A stretch of 64,000 nucleotides of DNA from Spirochaetota bacterium (GCA_029265255.1 JAJUJQ010000002.1:62001-126000); one strand, 5' to 3'; shown: positions 42,763 to 52,069, counted from the stretch's first letter. Numbers and translations: made by a program. Notes: generated by a model not told the origin, from the sequence alone.

Positions 42763-44628
42763 ATGAAGATTTCCTACCTTGATGGACCGCGTCTCAGCAT
42801 GGCGCTTATCGCCGCTTCGCGCAAGCTTGTCCAAAATGCGCCAGCGCTCAACTCGATCAATGTATTTCCGGTTCCTGACGGCGATACGGGTACTAATATG
42901 GCTAGCACAGTCCGTTCTGTGGCTGTGGCGGTTTCGGTCAAACGGCTGAAACCTGCGGGAGCGGTCTTGATGGAAGCCGCTCGCTCGGCGCTTCAGGAAG
43001 CGCGGGGAAATTCTGGGGCGATTCTCGCGCAATTCTTTTCGGGGCTGGCACATGAGCTTGGTCAGGAAGCCCGGGTCGGGGCCGGAAGACTTGCGGACGC
43101 TGCCGTAAGAGCGGCGGAGCATACCCGCAAAGCGCTCTTGGTTCCGAAGGAAGGCACCATTCTGACAGTTCTGCACGATTGGGCCTTGGCGCTTCGAGAA
43201 AAGGCAAGTCACACCGACGATATCCTTCAGGTGTTCCTGCACGCGTACGAAAAGGCTCGGCTATCTCTCGCTCGAACACGCGATATGCTTCCCGAAATGC
43301 GAAAAGCGGGGGTCGTCGATGCAGGCGCGCGTGGATTTGTCCATATGCTGGAAGGCATTGTCGAATTCATGCACACAGGTTCCCTTCGTCTGGCGCGGAG
43401 GCACGCGGGTGGGAGGGAAGAGGCCGAATTAGCGCGATCCATGACAGACGCGCCTCCCGCATCGTTTGAAGCGCTGGATACTGAGCTGACCTACCGCTAC
43501 TGCACGGAAGCCCGTCTTGAAGGGGATAGTCTGGATCTCGACGCGATTCGAGAGGGGCTTTCCCACTACGGCGATAGCATTGTCGTCGCGGGGACCAGCA
43601 TGCAGGCGAGAATCCATGTTCACACCGCGAGCCCATCGCGGGTTTTCGATTTTCTCGACAGCTTTGGAACTGTGGGTTCGCACAAGGTCGACGATATGGA
43701 ACTCCAGAAGCGGCTCGCCGCACGGTCGAATGACGGACTTAGCCGCTGTGCGGTGGTTGTAGACACGGGTTGCGACCTGCCGGAGGAGTATCTCCTGGAA
43801 CATGGCGTTATCAAGGTGCCAGCGCTCATCACTATCGATGGTAAAACTCGGCCCGACGGTCCCGCCCTGGATGTGGGCAGCGTGCACGCGCTCATGCGCG
43901 ACCGGCCAGATCTCATGATGTCGACAAGCCAGCCGGCTGACAGCGCTTTTGCGCGTGCGTTCACACTGGCTTCTGCGCATGTGCAGGAAATTCTCTATAT
44001 CGGAATGACTTCAGCATTGTCAGGTACGTTTCAGGCTGGTGTCCGCGCGGTATCTCACGCCCGCGTGCCTGTCTTCTGTTTCGATTCTAGGACCATTACC
44101 GCCGGCGAAGGGGTATTGGTCACCCATGCTGTCGAATTGGCCGAGAACGGCGCAAAAGCAGCCGATATCGTTCGCGAACTGGAAACGCTCCGGCAGCGTT
44201 TGCGATTCTTCATCGCCATTCCTGATTTGCGCAGCCTGATCCGCTCAGGCAGACTACATGGTATTAAGAGTCTTGTCCTGCGCAAGTTTGGTCTCAGGCC
44301 ACTTCTTACTACCGATCTAAATGGACGCGCCAAGGTCAACGGCTTGTACGCCAGCTCTTCAGATACCGTCTCCGTGCTGTTTTCAAAGCTTAAGAAAATT
44401 CTTCCGGCAGGGAGTCGCGCAGAAGTACATATCACGCATGTGGCAAGTGCGGCCGTGGCTTCGCGCCTTGCCGAACTATGCCGCACGCATCTGGACGCCG
44501 ATTCCCGTATCCTGACCGTCGAAATGGGGCCCGTGCTCGCTTCTCTTGGATGGCTGGGCGCGCTCGGTCTCGCTGTGGTTCCGCTCAGCGCGCGGCAGCC
44601 GAATTCCTCCATCGCTCCAGCATTCTGA
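42763..44628 (+). CDS. Fused fatty-acid kinase: FakA (DAK2) domain plus FakB (DegV) domain
   Basis: A 621-residue fusion. Residues 1-200 are the DAK2 nucleotide-binding domain (NVFPVPDGDTGTNM with the Mg-binding Asps at 39 and 41, ARGNSGAILAQFFSG). About 240-320 form the FakA middle domain (YCTEARL, IHVHTASPSRVF). From about 326 to the end lies a DegV domain (AVVVDTGCDLPEEYL, STSQP at 387-391, GMTSALSGTFQAG). In other bacteria FakA and the fatty-acid carrier FakB are separate; together they phosphorylate exogenous fatty acids. The usual FakA C-terminal domain seems replaced by DegV. No Shine-Dalgarno is seen. The 3' end overlaps the convergent gene by 44 bp. Confidence 0.88.
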   Translation: MKISYLDGPRLSMALIAASRKLVQNAPALNSINVFPVPDGDTGTNMASTVRSVAVAVSVKRLKPAGAVLMEAARSALQEARGNSGAILAQFFSGLAHELGQEARVGAGRLADAAVRAAEHTRKALLVPKEGTILTVLHDWALALREKASHTDDILQVFLHAYEKARLSLARTRDMLPEMRKAGVVDAGARGFVHMLEGIVEFMHTGSLRLARRHAGGREEAELARSMTDAPPASFEALDTELTYRYCTEARLEGDSLDLDAIREGLSHYGDSIVVAGTSMQARIHVHTASPSRVFDFLDSFGTVGSHKVDDMELQKRLAARSNDGLSRCAVVVDTGCDLPEEYLLEHGVIKVPALITIDGKTRPDGPALDVGSVHALMRDRPDLMMSTSQPADSAFARAFTLASAHVQEILYIGMTSALSGTFQAGVRAVSHARVPVFCFDSRTITAGEGVLVTHAVELAENGAKAADIVRELETLRQRLRFFIAIPDLRSLIRSGRLHGIKSLVLRKFGLRPLLTTDLNGRAKVNGLYASSSDTVSVLFSKLKKILPAGSRAEVHITHVASAAVASRLAELCRTHLDADSRILTVEMGPVLASLGWLGALGLAVVPLSARQPNSSIAPAF

Positions 44629-46942
44629 GCGCGCGATCAGCGGTTCGGAAAACCGGTACTCCGCGTTTTTCGAGCTCTCTGCAGAGAGGATCGTATAATG
44701 GGCCGGTATCCACAACCGCCACGAATGGCTTGTCCGTCTCGCGCGCAAGCCTGCCATAGCGCGCCGCGATCGAGTCTTCCCGCGTCACGTCTTCCTGATG
44801 CACCGCTGGATCCGCAGCGAGCGTATTCATCATGACTGTAAGAGGGACGATACCAACGATGCCCATATCCGTCCCCGGGTCGAGCAGCGCCGCGCGGAAT
44901 GCCTGTTCGTAGGCGTCGTCACCAGCCATCGGTGTAAGATCAATCGGATTATGAATGTCCACAATATCGGAAATGCGGGCAGCCTTGAAAATTTCCGCGA
45001 GCTCGATCCTGGTCTTTTCGCTGAAGGTAGAGAGGGTCATGCCGCCGAGGTTGTCCGCGAAGGCCACACACTCGAACCCCGCGTTTGACACTGCCGCAAG
45101 GCGGTTGCCTCGTGCCTTGCGGCCATCAAGCAGGGTGAATAGCGTGATGGCGTCGTCGAACTCATCCAGACTGTCGCAGACGACCGCGCCGGCTTGGGCA
45201 AAGAGCTGACGGGTTACGGAGTAGTCGCCCGCAATACTCGCCGTGTGGCTCGCCGCGGCACCCGCCCCCGCGGTTGTACGCCCCGCGCGGTAGAAGATCA
45301 CGCTTCTGCCGGACGCGGTGATGCGTCTGCAGGCCGCGAGCGTCTTTTGACCATCGAGTGGCTTGAAGCCTTCGACATAGACAGCGAACACGCGCACATC
45401 ATCGTCCTCAGCCAGAAAATCGAGGTAGTCGCCGATAGTAAGATCCATCTGATTGCCGCAGGTGATGGTGTATTTTGGATTGATATCAGGATGCTTGGAG
45501 ATGCGCGTAATCGCAAAGGCGCCTGATTGAGAGATGACAGCGAGCGGCTCGACCTTGCCGCGCGGCATCGGCAGCTTGTGTTCCGGAATGAACAGCGTAT
45601 TGTATTTTCCCGGTACCGAACGGATGCCGAGACAGTTGCCGCCATTAATGACCGGACCCAGTCCCTTTGCCCGGGCTTCCACCAGCGCTGTTCGCATGTC
45701 CGCCACGATCGATTCTGAGCCGGCCTTTTCTTCAAGCCCTCCTGGAATAACGATAACCGACCACGCTTTGTCATGGCGCGCGATGTCCGCCAGTGTGGCG
45801 GGGGTGGATGCCGCTGGAATCACGAGGACGAAAAGGTCCACCTTTTCCGGCAGTGAGGTGACATCGGGCACACACTGGCAGCCGTCTATCTGGTTCAGAC
45901 CCGGCTTGACCACAAACAGCCGGCTGATATCGAATCCATTTTCGATCAAGTTCCGCAGGATGATGCGTCCATTATTCATGCCTTTTTCGGAAACCCCGAT
46001 GATGGCTGCGCTCTGAGGTTTCAGGATGCGATGAATGGTCGTGGTCGGACGGGTCTCCTGCGCCATATTGCGCGGGATACCATCGCCGTCCGGCTCGAGC
46101 CCAAGTGTTGAGAAGTCCTTGAGCGTAACGAGACAATCAAGCGCGACGAGTTCCCCAGCGCGCGACAACACCATGGGGTTCACTTCGAACTCGCTGATGC
46201 CAGCCGCTGCCAGCGCGTCTGCCGCGCGCGCGAAGCGAATGATCGCAGTCTTGAGGGCCTCTGGAGCAAGGAGCGGAGTTGTGTTCCTGAGGCCTGCGCA
46301 GAGCAGCCCATAGACGACATTATCTGCCAGAAGCGCGTCGAGCGTTGCCTTATCCGCGATGTGCGGAGAGATCGAGATGTTGGCTGTGCCGAACGCGAAT
46401 TTTTTCGCGAGAAATTCTGTATGAATGCCGCCGGGGCCGAAGCTGACCACAGGTCCGAAATCAGGCGCGAACCGATAGCCGAAAATCATTTCGTGCCCAA
46501 GTTTCGGCTCGTACGCGATGAATTCGTTGACGGTGAACCCATCCAGGCGTGTTCCGGCGAAGCGCTTCTCCATGCGCAAAAGGGCTGCTTCGATCGCCTC
46601 GATGGTATTGTCGACGATCTCGACACCCTGAACTTCGGTCTTATGGAGAATATCCGGGCTTATGACCTTGATGACGGCTTTCTGGCCGGGGAAAGGACCG
46701 GAGTTGACCTCTGCACCAGATCCCTGGTCTGCCTTGCGACGCTTCAGGAAATCTTCAGCGCCCTGCACCAGCCAGTAGTGGGGTGTTCTGATTCCCATGG
46801 CTGTCAGCACCGCCATGCCTTCGAGTTCGGTTAGCGTGGCTCGTCCTTCTTTACGAGCCCTCGCGCAGACGCGTCGCGCCTCATCGCGAAGCGCTTGTCC
46901 TTCGGCATCAAGGCCTATCTGCGTATTCTGCAGTGTCTTCAT
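44585..46942 (-). CDS. ADP-forming acyl-CoA (acetate-CoA) synthetase, fused subunits
   Basis: A 785-residue NDP-forming synthetase. An N-terminal ATP-grasp (beta) part (GIRTPHYWLVQ, AVIKVISPDILHKTEVQGVEI, EFEVNPMVL) is followed by the CoA-binding and ligase (alpha) part (SAAIIGVSEKGMNNG, VINGGNCLGI, VISQSGAFAI, and AASHTASIAGD with the active-site His). It converts acyl-CoA plus ADP and phosphate to acid, CoA and ATP. The ATG follows GAGGA and is 1 bp after the iorB stop, so it probably gains ATP from the acyl-CoA made by IorAB. Confidence 0.92.
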   Translation of the reverse strand: MKTLQNTQIGLDAEGQALRDEARRVCARARKEGRATLTELEGMAVLTAMGIRTPHYWLVQGAEDFLKRRKADQGSGAEVNSGPFPGQKAVIKVISPDILHKTEVQGVEIVDNTIEAIEAALLRMEKRFAGTRLDGFTVNEFIAYEPKLGHEMIFGYRFAPDFGPVVSFGPGGIHTEFLAKKFAFGTANISISPHIADKATLDALLADNVVYGLLCAGLRNTTPLLAPEALKTAIIRFARAADALAAAGISEFEVNPMVLSRAGELVALDCLVTLKDFSTLGLEPDGDGIPRNMAQETRPTTTIHRILKPQSAAIIGVSEKGMNNGRIILRNLIENGFDISRLFVVKPGLNQIDGCQCVPDVTSLPEKVDLFVLVIPAASTPATLADIARHDKAWSVIVIPGGLEEKAGSESIVADMRTALVEARAKGLGPVINGGNCLGIRSVPGKYNTLFIPEHKLPMPRGKVEPLAVISQSGAFAITRISKHPDINPKYTITCGNQMDLTIGDYLDFLAEDDDVRVFAVYVEGFKPLDGQKTLAACRRITASGRSVIFYRAGRTTAGAGAAASHTASIAGDYSVTRQLFAQAGAVVCDSLDEFDDAITLFTLLDGRKARGNRLAAVSNAGFECVAFADNLGGMTLSTFSEKTRIELAEIFKAARISDIVDIHNPIDLTPMAGDDAYEQAFRAALLDPGTDMGIVGIVPLTVMMNTLAADPAVHQEDVTREDSIAARYGRLARETDKPFVAVVDTGPLYDPLCRELEKRGVPVFRTADRALRMLERWRNSAAAR

Positions 46943-46943
46943 G

Positions 46944-47519
46944 TTAGGTCCTCGCTTTTCTGCCCAGCGCAAACGCGTTCAGGTTTGCTTGCACCACCGC
47001 GTCTCCCTTGCGGGCAAAGAGCGTCGCAATCTCTTTTTCGATTGCCTCGGGGGGTACCGGCAGCAGATCCGCCGCAGCCCCAACCAGCACCAGATTCGCT
47101 GACCGCGCATTGCCTGCCTGCTTCGCGATGGAATCCGCATCGACAAGTCGTGCCCGCGGGAGTTTTTCAATCTCTCCCAGAACCGCTTCAGTAGCCGGAT
47201 AGGATGGAATATTGCGGATAGGAGCGGTCGCCGAGATGATCGTTCCACGTTCGGCAGACAGCCATGACAGATAGCGAAGCGCTTCGAGCGGCTCGAATGC
47301 CAGGATAATGTCTGCCTTGCCTTTCGGGATGGTTGGGCTGAAAATTGCTCCGTCCGCAATGCGCAGATGCGCAACCACTTCGCCGCCTCGCTGCGACATG
47401 CCATGGATCTCTGACTGCTTGACATTAAGCCCGGCAGCCATGGCTGCGCGTGCGATTACTACCGATACCGAAAGGCCTCCCTGGCCGCCCACACCGCAGA
47501 GAATGATATCGCAGGTCAT
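46944..47519 (-). CDS. iorB: Indolepyruvate ferredoxin oxidoreductase beta subunit
   Basis: A 191-residue subunit. DIILCGVGGQGGLSVSVVIARAAMAAG is the gamma-type domain start of 2-oxoacid oxidoreductases, and SEIHGMSQRGGEVVAHLRI is the second hallmark. The ATG overlaps the iorA stop by 4 bp. With IorA it oxidatively decarboxylates aryl or branched 2-oxo acids to acyl-CoA. Confidence 0.93.
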   Translation of the reverse strand: MTCDIILCGVGGQGGLSVSVVIARAAMAAGLNVKQSEIHGMSQRGGEVVAHLRIADGAIFSPTIPKGKADIILAFEPLEALRYLSWLSAERGTIISATAPIRNIPSYPATEAVLGEIEKLPRARLVDADSIAKQAGNARSANLVLVGAAADLLPVPPEAIEKEIATLFARKGDAVVQANLNAFALGRKART

Positions 47520-49156
47520 GATACCCTCACTTTCTTGAGCCATTCGAGGCACTCGCGCACCATTACGATGACAGAAACCCCATCATAGGCAATCTCTTTG
47601 CGCAGGACCTCGACATTCTGCTCGTGCGCGCGCCTGTGCGCCTCCAGCACATGGATATGGTCCTTTTCCACACCGAGCCCTTCCAGCAGCTTGGGTAGTT
47701 GCGCGGTTGTGCCGATGGTCGGCTGAGCGCCAGTCATGCCTGTCGCGCCGTTATCCAGGATGATGAGCGTCATGGGTGTCCTATGCTTGACCGCGTCGAT
47801 TAGGTTGGTCATGCCGGAGTGATAGAAGGTCGAGTCGCCAATAAGGCCGATCGCCCGCTTCTGTCCAACCGCTGCCGCGCCGCGAGCCATTCCCACCGAT
47901 GCGCCCATGTCAACGCACGACTCTACTGCGTTCCATGGAGGCAGCGCTGACAGCGTGTAGCAGCCGATGTCCGATGCCGCAAAGAACTCGGCTTCGCCTT
48001 CTAGCGCGTTTTTGAGGGCAGTAAACGAATCGGCGTGCGGGCATCCCTGACAGAATTGAGGAGGCCTCGCCGGCAGTTCCAGTGATGGCTTCAGAGGGGC
48101 TTTATGAATCGGCAGTCCGAGGGCCGCCCTGACCGAATCCGCGCTCAACTCTCCAGTAAGGGGGATTTCGCCGCTCATCTTGCCTGCCACCGGGACCGGC
48201 GCGCCAAACACGCCGCGGATATCGCGCTCGATATAGGGATATCCTTCCTCGATTACAAGAAGACATTTGACATGAGAGACGAGGGCGCGGATTTTTTCCG
48301 TGCCTATGGGATAGCGACCGATATGCAAATGGGAAGGACGCTCGCCGTTGTGCGCCGCAGCCCAGTCGTTCTCATTTTCTCTGTAGTAGACCAGCCCGAG
48401 CCCGCAGGTGATGACACCAAGCTCCTTCGAGCGGAGTTCGAAAGGACAGGCAGCCTCGGCATCGGTACGAAACGTGGTCTGCTTATCGAGGAGCGCGTTC
48501 CATCGGCCGCGCGCGAATGCCGGCATGAGAATCCACGAGAAGCGGTCTTTTGTTTTGCCGCGGTTCGGTACAGGAAGAGGATCCCCGGTGCGGACCATGG
48601 CCCGCGCGTGCGCAAGCCGGGTGGTAAGCCGAATCATGACAGGCACTTCGTGCTGTTCCGAATAATCGAAGGCAAGCCGTGTCATGTCGTAGGCTTCCTG
48701 CTGATCCGACGGCTCGAAGCAGGGTATCCGCGCAAAATCCGCCAGCACGCGCGAATCCTGTTCGTCCTGGCTTGAATGCATGCCGGGATCATCCGCTACG
48801 ACCACCACCAACCCGCCGTTGATTCTGACCAATGCCGAGTTGGTGAAAGGATCCATCGCCACATTGAGGCCGACATGCTTCATCGATACCATAGCGCGCC
48901 TGCCAGCGAACGAAGCGCCAAGCGCGGATTCGTAGGCGGTTTTTTCGTTGGCACACCACTGCGCCACGCGCAGCGTATCACCCGCCCCGGATGAAGAGCC
49001 TGAACTTGTCACCTCATGTGTCGGGCTGAGATGCTCCTGGAGGTATTCCATGATCTCGGTGGAAGGAGTACCGGGATACGCAAATCCTCCCGCGAGTCCC
49101 GCATCGAGTGCCGCCTGGGCGACCGCCTCGTCGCCTGATAGAACCATCTGTGCCAT
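47516..49156 (-). CDS. iorA: Indolepyruvate ferredoxin oxidoreductase alpha subunit lacking the ferredoxin module
   Basis: A 546-residue thiamine-diphosphate enzyme. The N-terminal pyrimidine-binding domain shows GGFAYPGTPSTEI and MVSMKHVGLNVAMDPF. The C-terminal TPP-binding domain shows FCQGCPHADSF, SDIGCYTLS, GDSTFYHSG and LDNGATGMTG. Typical IorA proteins run past 600 residues and end in two [4Fe-4S] ferredoxin motifs; this one stops at VMVRECLEWLKKVRVS with a single Cys, and iorB begins at once, so the module is absent rather than frameshifted. The ATG follows AGAGGGAA. A terminator separates it from glnA. Confidence 0.9.
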   Translation of the reverse strand: MAQMVLSGDEAVAQAALDAGLAGGFAYPGTPSTEIMEYLQEHLSPTHEVTSSGSSSGAGDTLRVAQWCANEKTAYESALGASFAGRRAMVSMKHVGLNVAMDPFTNSALVRINGGLVVVVADDPGMHSSQDEQDSRVLADFARIPCFEPSDQQEAYDMTRLAFDYSEQHEVPVMIRLTTRLAHARAMVRTGDPLPVPNRGKTKDRFSWILMPAFARGRWNALLDKQTTFRTDAEAACPFELRSKELGVITCGLGLVYYRENENDWAAAHNGERPSHLHIGRYPIGTEKIRALVSHVKCLLVIEEGYPYIERDIRGVFGAPVPVAGKMSGEIPLTGELSADSVRAALGLPIHKAPLKPSLELPARPPQFCQGCPHADSFTALKNALEGEAEFFAASDIGCYTLSALPPWNAVESCVDMGASVGMARGAAAVGQKRAIGLIGDSTFYHSGMTNLIDAVKHRTPMTLIILDNGATGMTGAQPTIGTTAQLPKLLEGLGVEKDHIHVLEAHRRAHEQNVEVLRKEIAYDGVSVIVMVRECLEWLKKVRVS

Positions 49157-49200
49157 GTTTTCCCTCTGTTCGCGAATGAGGCCGCCAGCAAAGGCAGCCC

Positions 49201-49230
49201 ATAAAAAAGGCGCGGCATCCGACCGCGCCT
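49201..49230 (-). terminator. Intrinsic terminator between glnA and iorA
   Basis: On the minus strand AGGCGCGG, a 7-nt loop, CCGCGCCT, then TTTTTAT. It should end most glnA transcripts; I see no clear promoter between it and iorA, so iorAB may depend on read-through. Confidence 0.85.
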
Positions 49231-49242
49231 CGTGAGACTGCG

Positions 49243-50598
49243 TCAATCAAAATAGAGCTCGTACTCCTGAGGTACCGGCGCGTTGTACACGTATGAAGCT
49301 TCTTTCTCTTTGCGTGCGATCCAGGTTTCCAATAGTTCCTCGGGGAATGCTGGCGCAAGATAAGCTCGGTCCTTGCGAAGCCCGCCAAGCACATGGAAGA
49401 GGCCCATTGGGAAGGTGTTTCTGGCCGTGAGCGTTTCCTTCGCGAATCCAAGTGCGACCGGGTCCAGTTTTCGCCGAACGCCATCAAGCCCTGCCAGCAG
49501 CATCGCTGCGAGGAAATAGTAGACGTTGGCGGTCGCATCGCCGGTGCGGAATTCGATGCGCGCTTCACCCTTGCCGAGATAGCCGGGGATACGCACTGCC
49601 GCCGCGCGTGAGCCTTTGGCAAAGGTAGCGCTCACCGGCGCCTCGTATCCTGGCACAAGGCGGCGGTACGAATTGGTAGAGGGGTTCGAAAACGCCAGAA
49701 GCGAACCCGAGAGCGCGTGGCTCAGAAGGCCGGCGATATAGGAAAGCCCGGTGTCGGATAGTCCATACAGCCCCTCGCCTGGGAAGATCGAGACACCGTC
49801 TTTTGTGATAAACTGATGGACATGCATGCCGCTGCCTGCGATACCGTACATCGGCTTGGGCATGAAGGTCACCTTGAGACCGAGTTCATCCGCTTCGTTC
49901 CGCAGTATCCACTTGGCGAGTGAAACCAAATCCCCCGCCCGCCCAATGGACACGAAATCGAGTTCAATCTCGAGCTGAGCCGCGCCTACTTCGTGGTGGT
50001 GATATTTGACCGGAATTCCGATATCGATCATGGTCTTGACAGCGCTATTGCGGAGCAGCTGGTAACGGTCCTCCGGCGCCATCCGGTGATAGCCCTGCGC
50101 GGCACCCAGGCGCGGCGTGTCGGAATACTCGTCCCCGATGCCTTCGGAACTTTCGACCAGATAGTACGAATGATGGAGCGTGGTCGAGTACCGTACATCT
50201 TCGAATACATAGAATTCGAGCTCGACGAGCATGCGCGCGTCTTCCCCGATACCACTCCTTTTCAATTCATCAAGCGCCGCGCGAATGACTGAGCGAGGAT
50301 ATTGCGCGAACAGTACCCCTTCGGTGGTTCGGACATCACAGAAGACATGGAGTATCTTGAAATCGTCCTTCTGTTCCAGAAAAGCCGTCTCGAGATCCGG
50401 TACTGCCACCATATCCGAGGCGTGCACCTTTGCATAACCGAAATTCGACGCATCGAACCCGATGCCCTTTTTCAATACTGCTTCGCTCGCGTAGGAAGAA
50501 GGCAGGCTTACCGCCCGCATACGTCCATCGATGTCGATGACAATGAGCGAAACATAATCGATGCCGGCAAAATCACCGTTCCATCCGGACAGTCTCAT
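49243..50598 (-). CDS. glnA: Glutamine synthetase type I
   Basis: A 451-residue enzyme making glutamine from glutamate, ammonia and ATP. VELEFYVFED and the HHHEVGAAQLEIELDF block are the metal and glutamate sites, GSGMHVHQ is the ATP/glutamate region, NPSTNSYRRLVPGYEAP the Glu-binding loop, and EARIEFRTGDATANVYYFLAAMLLAG the C-terminal part. The length and absence of the adenylylation loop fit the GS I-alpha group. It sits upstream of a 2-oxo-acid/amino-acid fermentation operon, which fits a role in nitrogen balance. Confidence 0.94.
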   Translation of the reverse strand: MRLSGWNGDFAGIDYVSLIVIDIDGRMRAVSLPSSYASEAVLKKGIGFDASNFGYAKVHASDMVAVPDLETAFLEQKDDFKILHVFCDVRTTEGVLFAQYPRSVIRAALDELKRSGIGEDARMLVELEFYVFEDVRYSTTLHHSYYLVESSEGIGDEYSDTPRLGAAQGYHRMAPEDRYQLLRNSAVKTMIDIGIPVKYHHHEVGAAQLEIELDFVSIGRAGDLVSLAKWILRNEADELGLKVTFMPKPMYGIAGSGMHVHQFITKDGVSIFPGEGLYGLSDTGLSYIAGLLSHALSGSLLAFSNPSTNSYRRLVPGYEAPVSATFAKGSRAAAVRIPGYLGKGEARIEFRTGDATANVYYFLAAMLLAGLDGVRRKLDPVALGFAKETLTARNTFPMGLFHVLGGLRKDRAYLAPAFPEELLETWIARKEKEASYVYNAPVPQEYELYFD

Positions 50599-50719
50599 AA
50601 GAACCCCTTTTTAATGAGCGCCAGGCGTGAATCATTGGTCCAGCCCACGCGCCCACCGGCTTTTCCAAGCCGTGTGGTATTGTAACCCGGCTTTTTCAAT
50701 CCGACAAGATATGAAACGC

Positions 50720-50791
50720 AAGTATCAGAAAATGAAACATCCAGCTTGTGCAATCTCATGCAGGGATACTTCAAATTTATGCAATCTCATG
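50720..50791. repeat. Direct and inverted repeats in the leader of the uracil permease gene
   Basis: TGCAATCTCATG occurs twice (50749-50760 and 50780-50791), 31 bp apart, about three helical turns. AAGTATC (50720-50726) and GATACTT (50765-50771) form an inverted repeat around the first copy. Probably a protein operator or an RNA structure; not a purine riboswitch by consensus. Confidence 0.5.
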
Positions 50792-50815
50792 TTACAAACC
50801 GGCAAGGAGAAACAC

Positions 50816-52069
50816 GTGGCAGAAAGAACAATGACCGGCACTACTGTCGTATTGGGTCTTCAGCATACTTTTGTCATGTTCGGGGCAACGGTCCTGGTGC
50901 CGATACTGACGGGCCTCGATATTGGGGTAACGCTGTTTACCGCGGGAGTGGGAACGCTCATCTTTCATGTGGTGACGGGCTTTAAAGTACCGGTATTTCT
51001 GGGAAGCTCTTTCGCGTTCATTCCAGGGCTGATCGCGGTCGGCGCGAGCGAGGGGTTGCCGTACGCGCTCGGAGGCATCGCGGTGGCGGGACTTCTGTAC
51101 GTACTGGTCGCGTTCCTGTTCAAATTTATCTCATACGAAGAAATTCACAGAATTCTCCCACCTCACGTCACTGGGCCCATGATTATCCTCATCGGGCTCA
51201 TTCTTGCTCCAGTCGCAGTACAAAACGCAAATGGGACCAATTCCAAGGTCATCGCGGACATGATTGGCACCAATGGCTGCTGGGGTATCGCGCTTTTTAC
51301 CTTTGCGGTAGGTATTCTGGTAAAGACGATGCTGCCTCGCATGGGCCTGACGCTTGCCTCCAATCTGCCCGTACTTATCAGCCTTGCCGCGGGATATCTG
51401 CTCTCCATAGTGCTGGGCATCGTTGATTTCAGCGCGGTGACCCAGGCTGCCTGGATTGGCGTACCAACATTCAGTCTGCCAAAATTTTCATGGTCCGCGA
51501 TCAGCGTGATGGTACCTGTCGCGGTCGTCACCATTGTCGAGCATTTCGGCGACATACTCGCGATCGGCAATGTGGTGGGAAAGGATTTTATTGCCGCGCC
51601 TGGTATCAGCAGAACCCTTATCGGAGACGGCATCGCGACATCGGTCGCCGCGCTACTTGGAGGTCCGGCCAATACCACCTATTCGGAAAATACCGGTGCC
51701 GTTGCGCTGACCGGTGTCTATAATCCTATCGTCATGCGTATCGCGGCGGTGTTTGCCATTGTTCTTTCACTTGTCCCCAAGTTTACCGCGCTGATCAGCA
51801 CCATCCCCCCTCCTGTCATCGGCGGCATCTCGATCCTTCTCTTTGGAATGATCTCTTCAATCGGCATCAAGAATATGGTTGATGCGCGGGTGGATCTCTC
51901 CAATCCAAAGGTGCTCATCATCTCCGCTACCATGCTGGTTCTTGGATTAGGCGGCGCCGCATTCAAGTTCGGGCCGATTCAGCTTTCGGGTCTGGGGCTT
52001 GCGGCGATATTCGGTGTTGTCCTCAACTTTATCCTTCGGCCCGAACAATCCGTCAGGAGCGCAGAGTGA
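50816..52069 (+). CDS. Uracil/xanthine permease (NCS2 family)
   Basis: A 417-residue transporter with about 14 membrane segments. LGLQHTFVMFGATVLVPILTGLD is the NCS2 opening, LPPHVTGPMIILIGLILAPVAV and VTIVEHFGDILAIGNVVGKDF carry the substrate-binding Glu region, and LLGGPANTTYSENTGAVALTGVYN is the UraA signature. Most similar by motifs to uracil permeases. The GTG start follows AAGGAGA; an in-frame extension of about 63 codons upstream is not family-like. It overlaps the convergent nitrilase gene by 17 bp. Confidence 0.9.
   Translation: MAERTMTGTTVVLGLQHTFVMFGATVLVPILTGLDIGVTLFTAGVGTLIFHVVTGFKVPVFLGSSFAFIPGLIAVGASEGLPYALGGIAVAGLLYVLVAFLFKFISYEEIHRILPPHVTGPMIILIGLILAPVAVQNANGTNSKVIADMIGTNGCWGIALFTFAVGILVKTMLPRMGLTLASNLPVLISLAAGYLLSIVLGIVDFSAVTQAAWIGVPTFSLPKFSWSAISVMVPVAVVTIVEHFGDILAIGNVVGKDFIAAPGISRTLIGDGIATSVAALLGGPANTTYSENTGAVALTGVYNPIVMRIAAVFAIVLSLVPKFTALISTIPPPVIGGISILLFGMISSIGIKNMVDARVDLSNPKVLIISATMLVLGLGGAAFKFGPIQLSGLGLAAIFGVVLNFILRPEQSVRSAE

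Noticed and set aside
48104..48775. 223-codon open frame antisense to iorA
   Set aside because: Shadow of the iorA reading frame, with low-complexity basic composition.
50599..50815. Purine-type riboswitch before the uracil permease
   Set aside because: The conserved core sequences and three-way junction layout of that class are not present; only repeats are seen.
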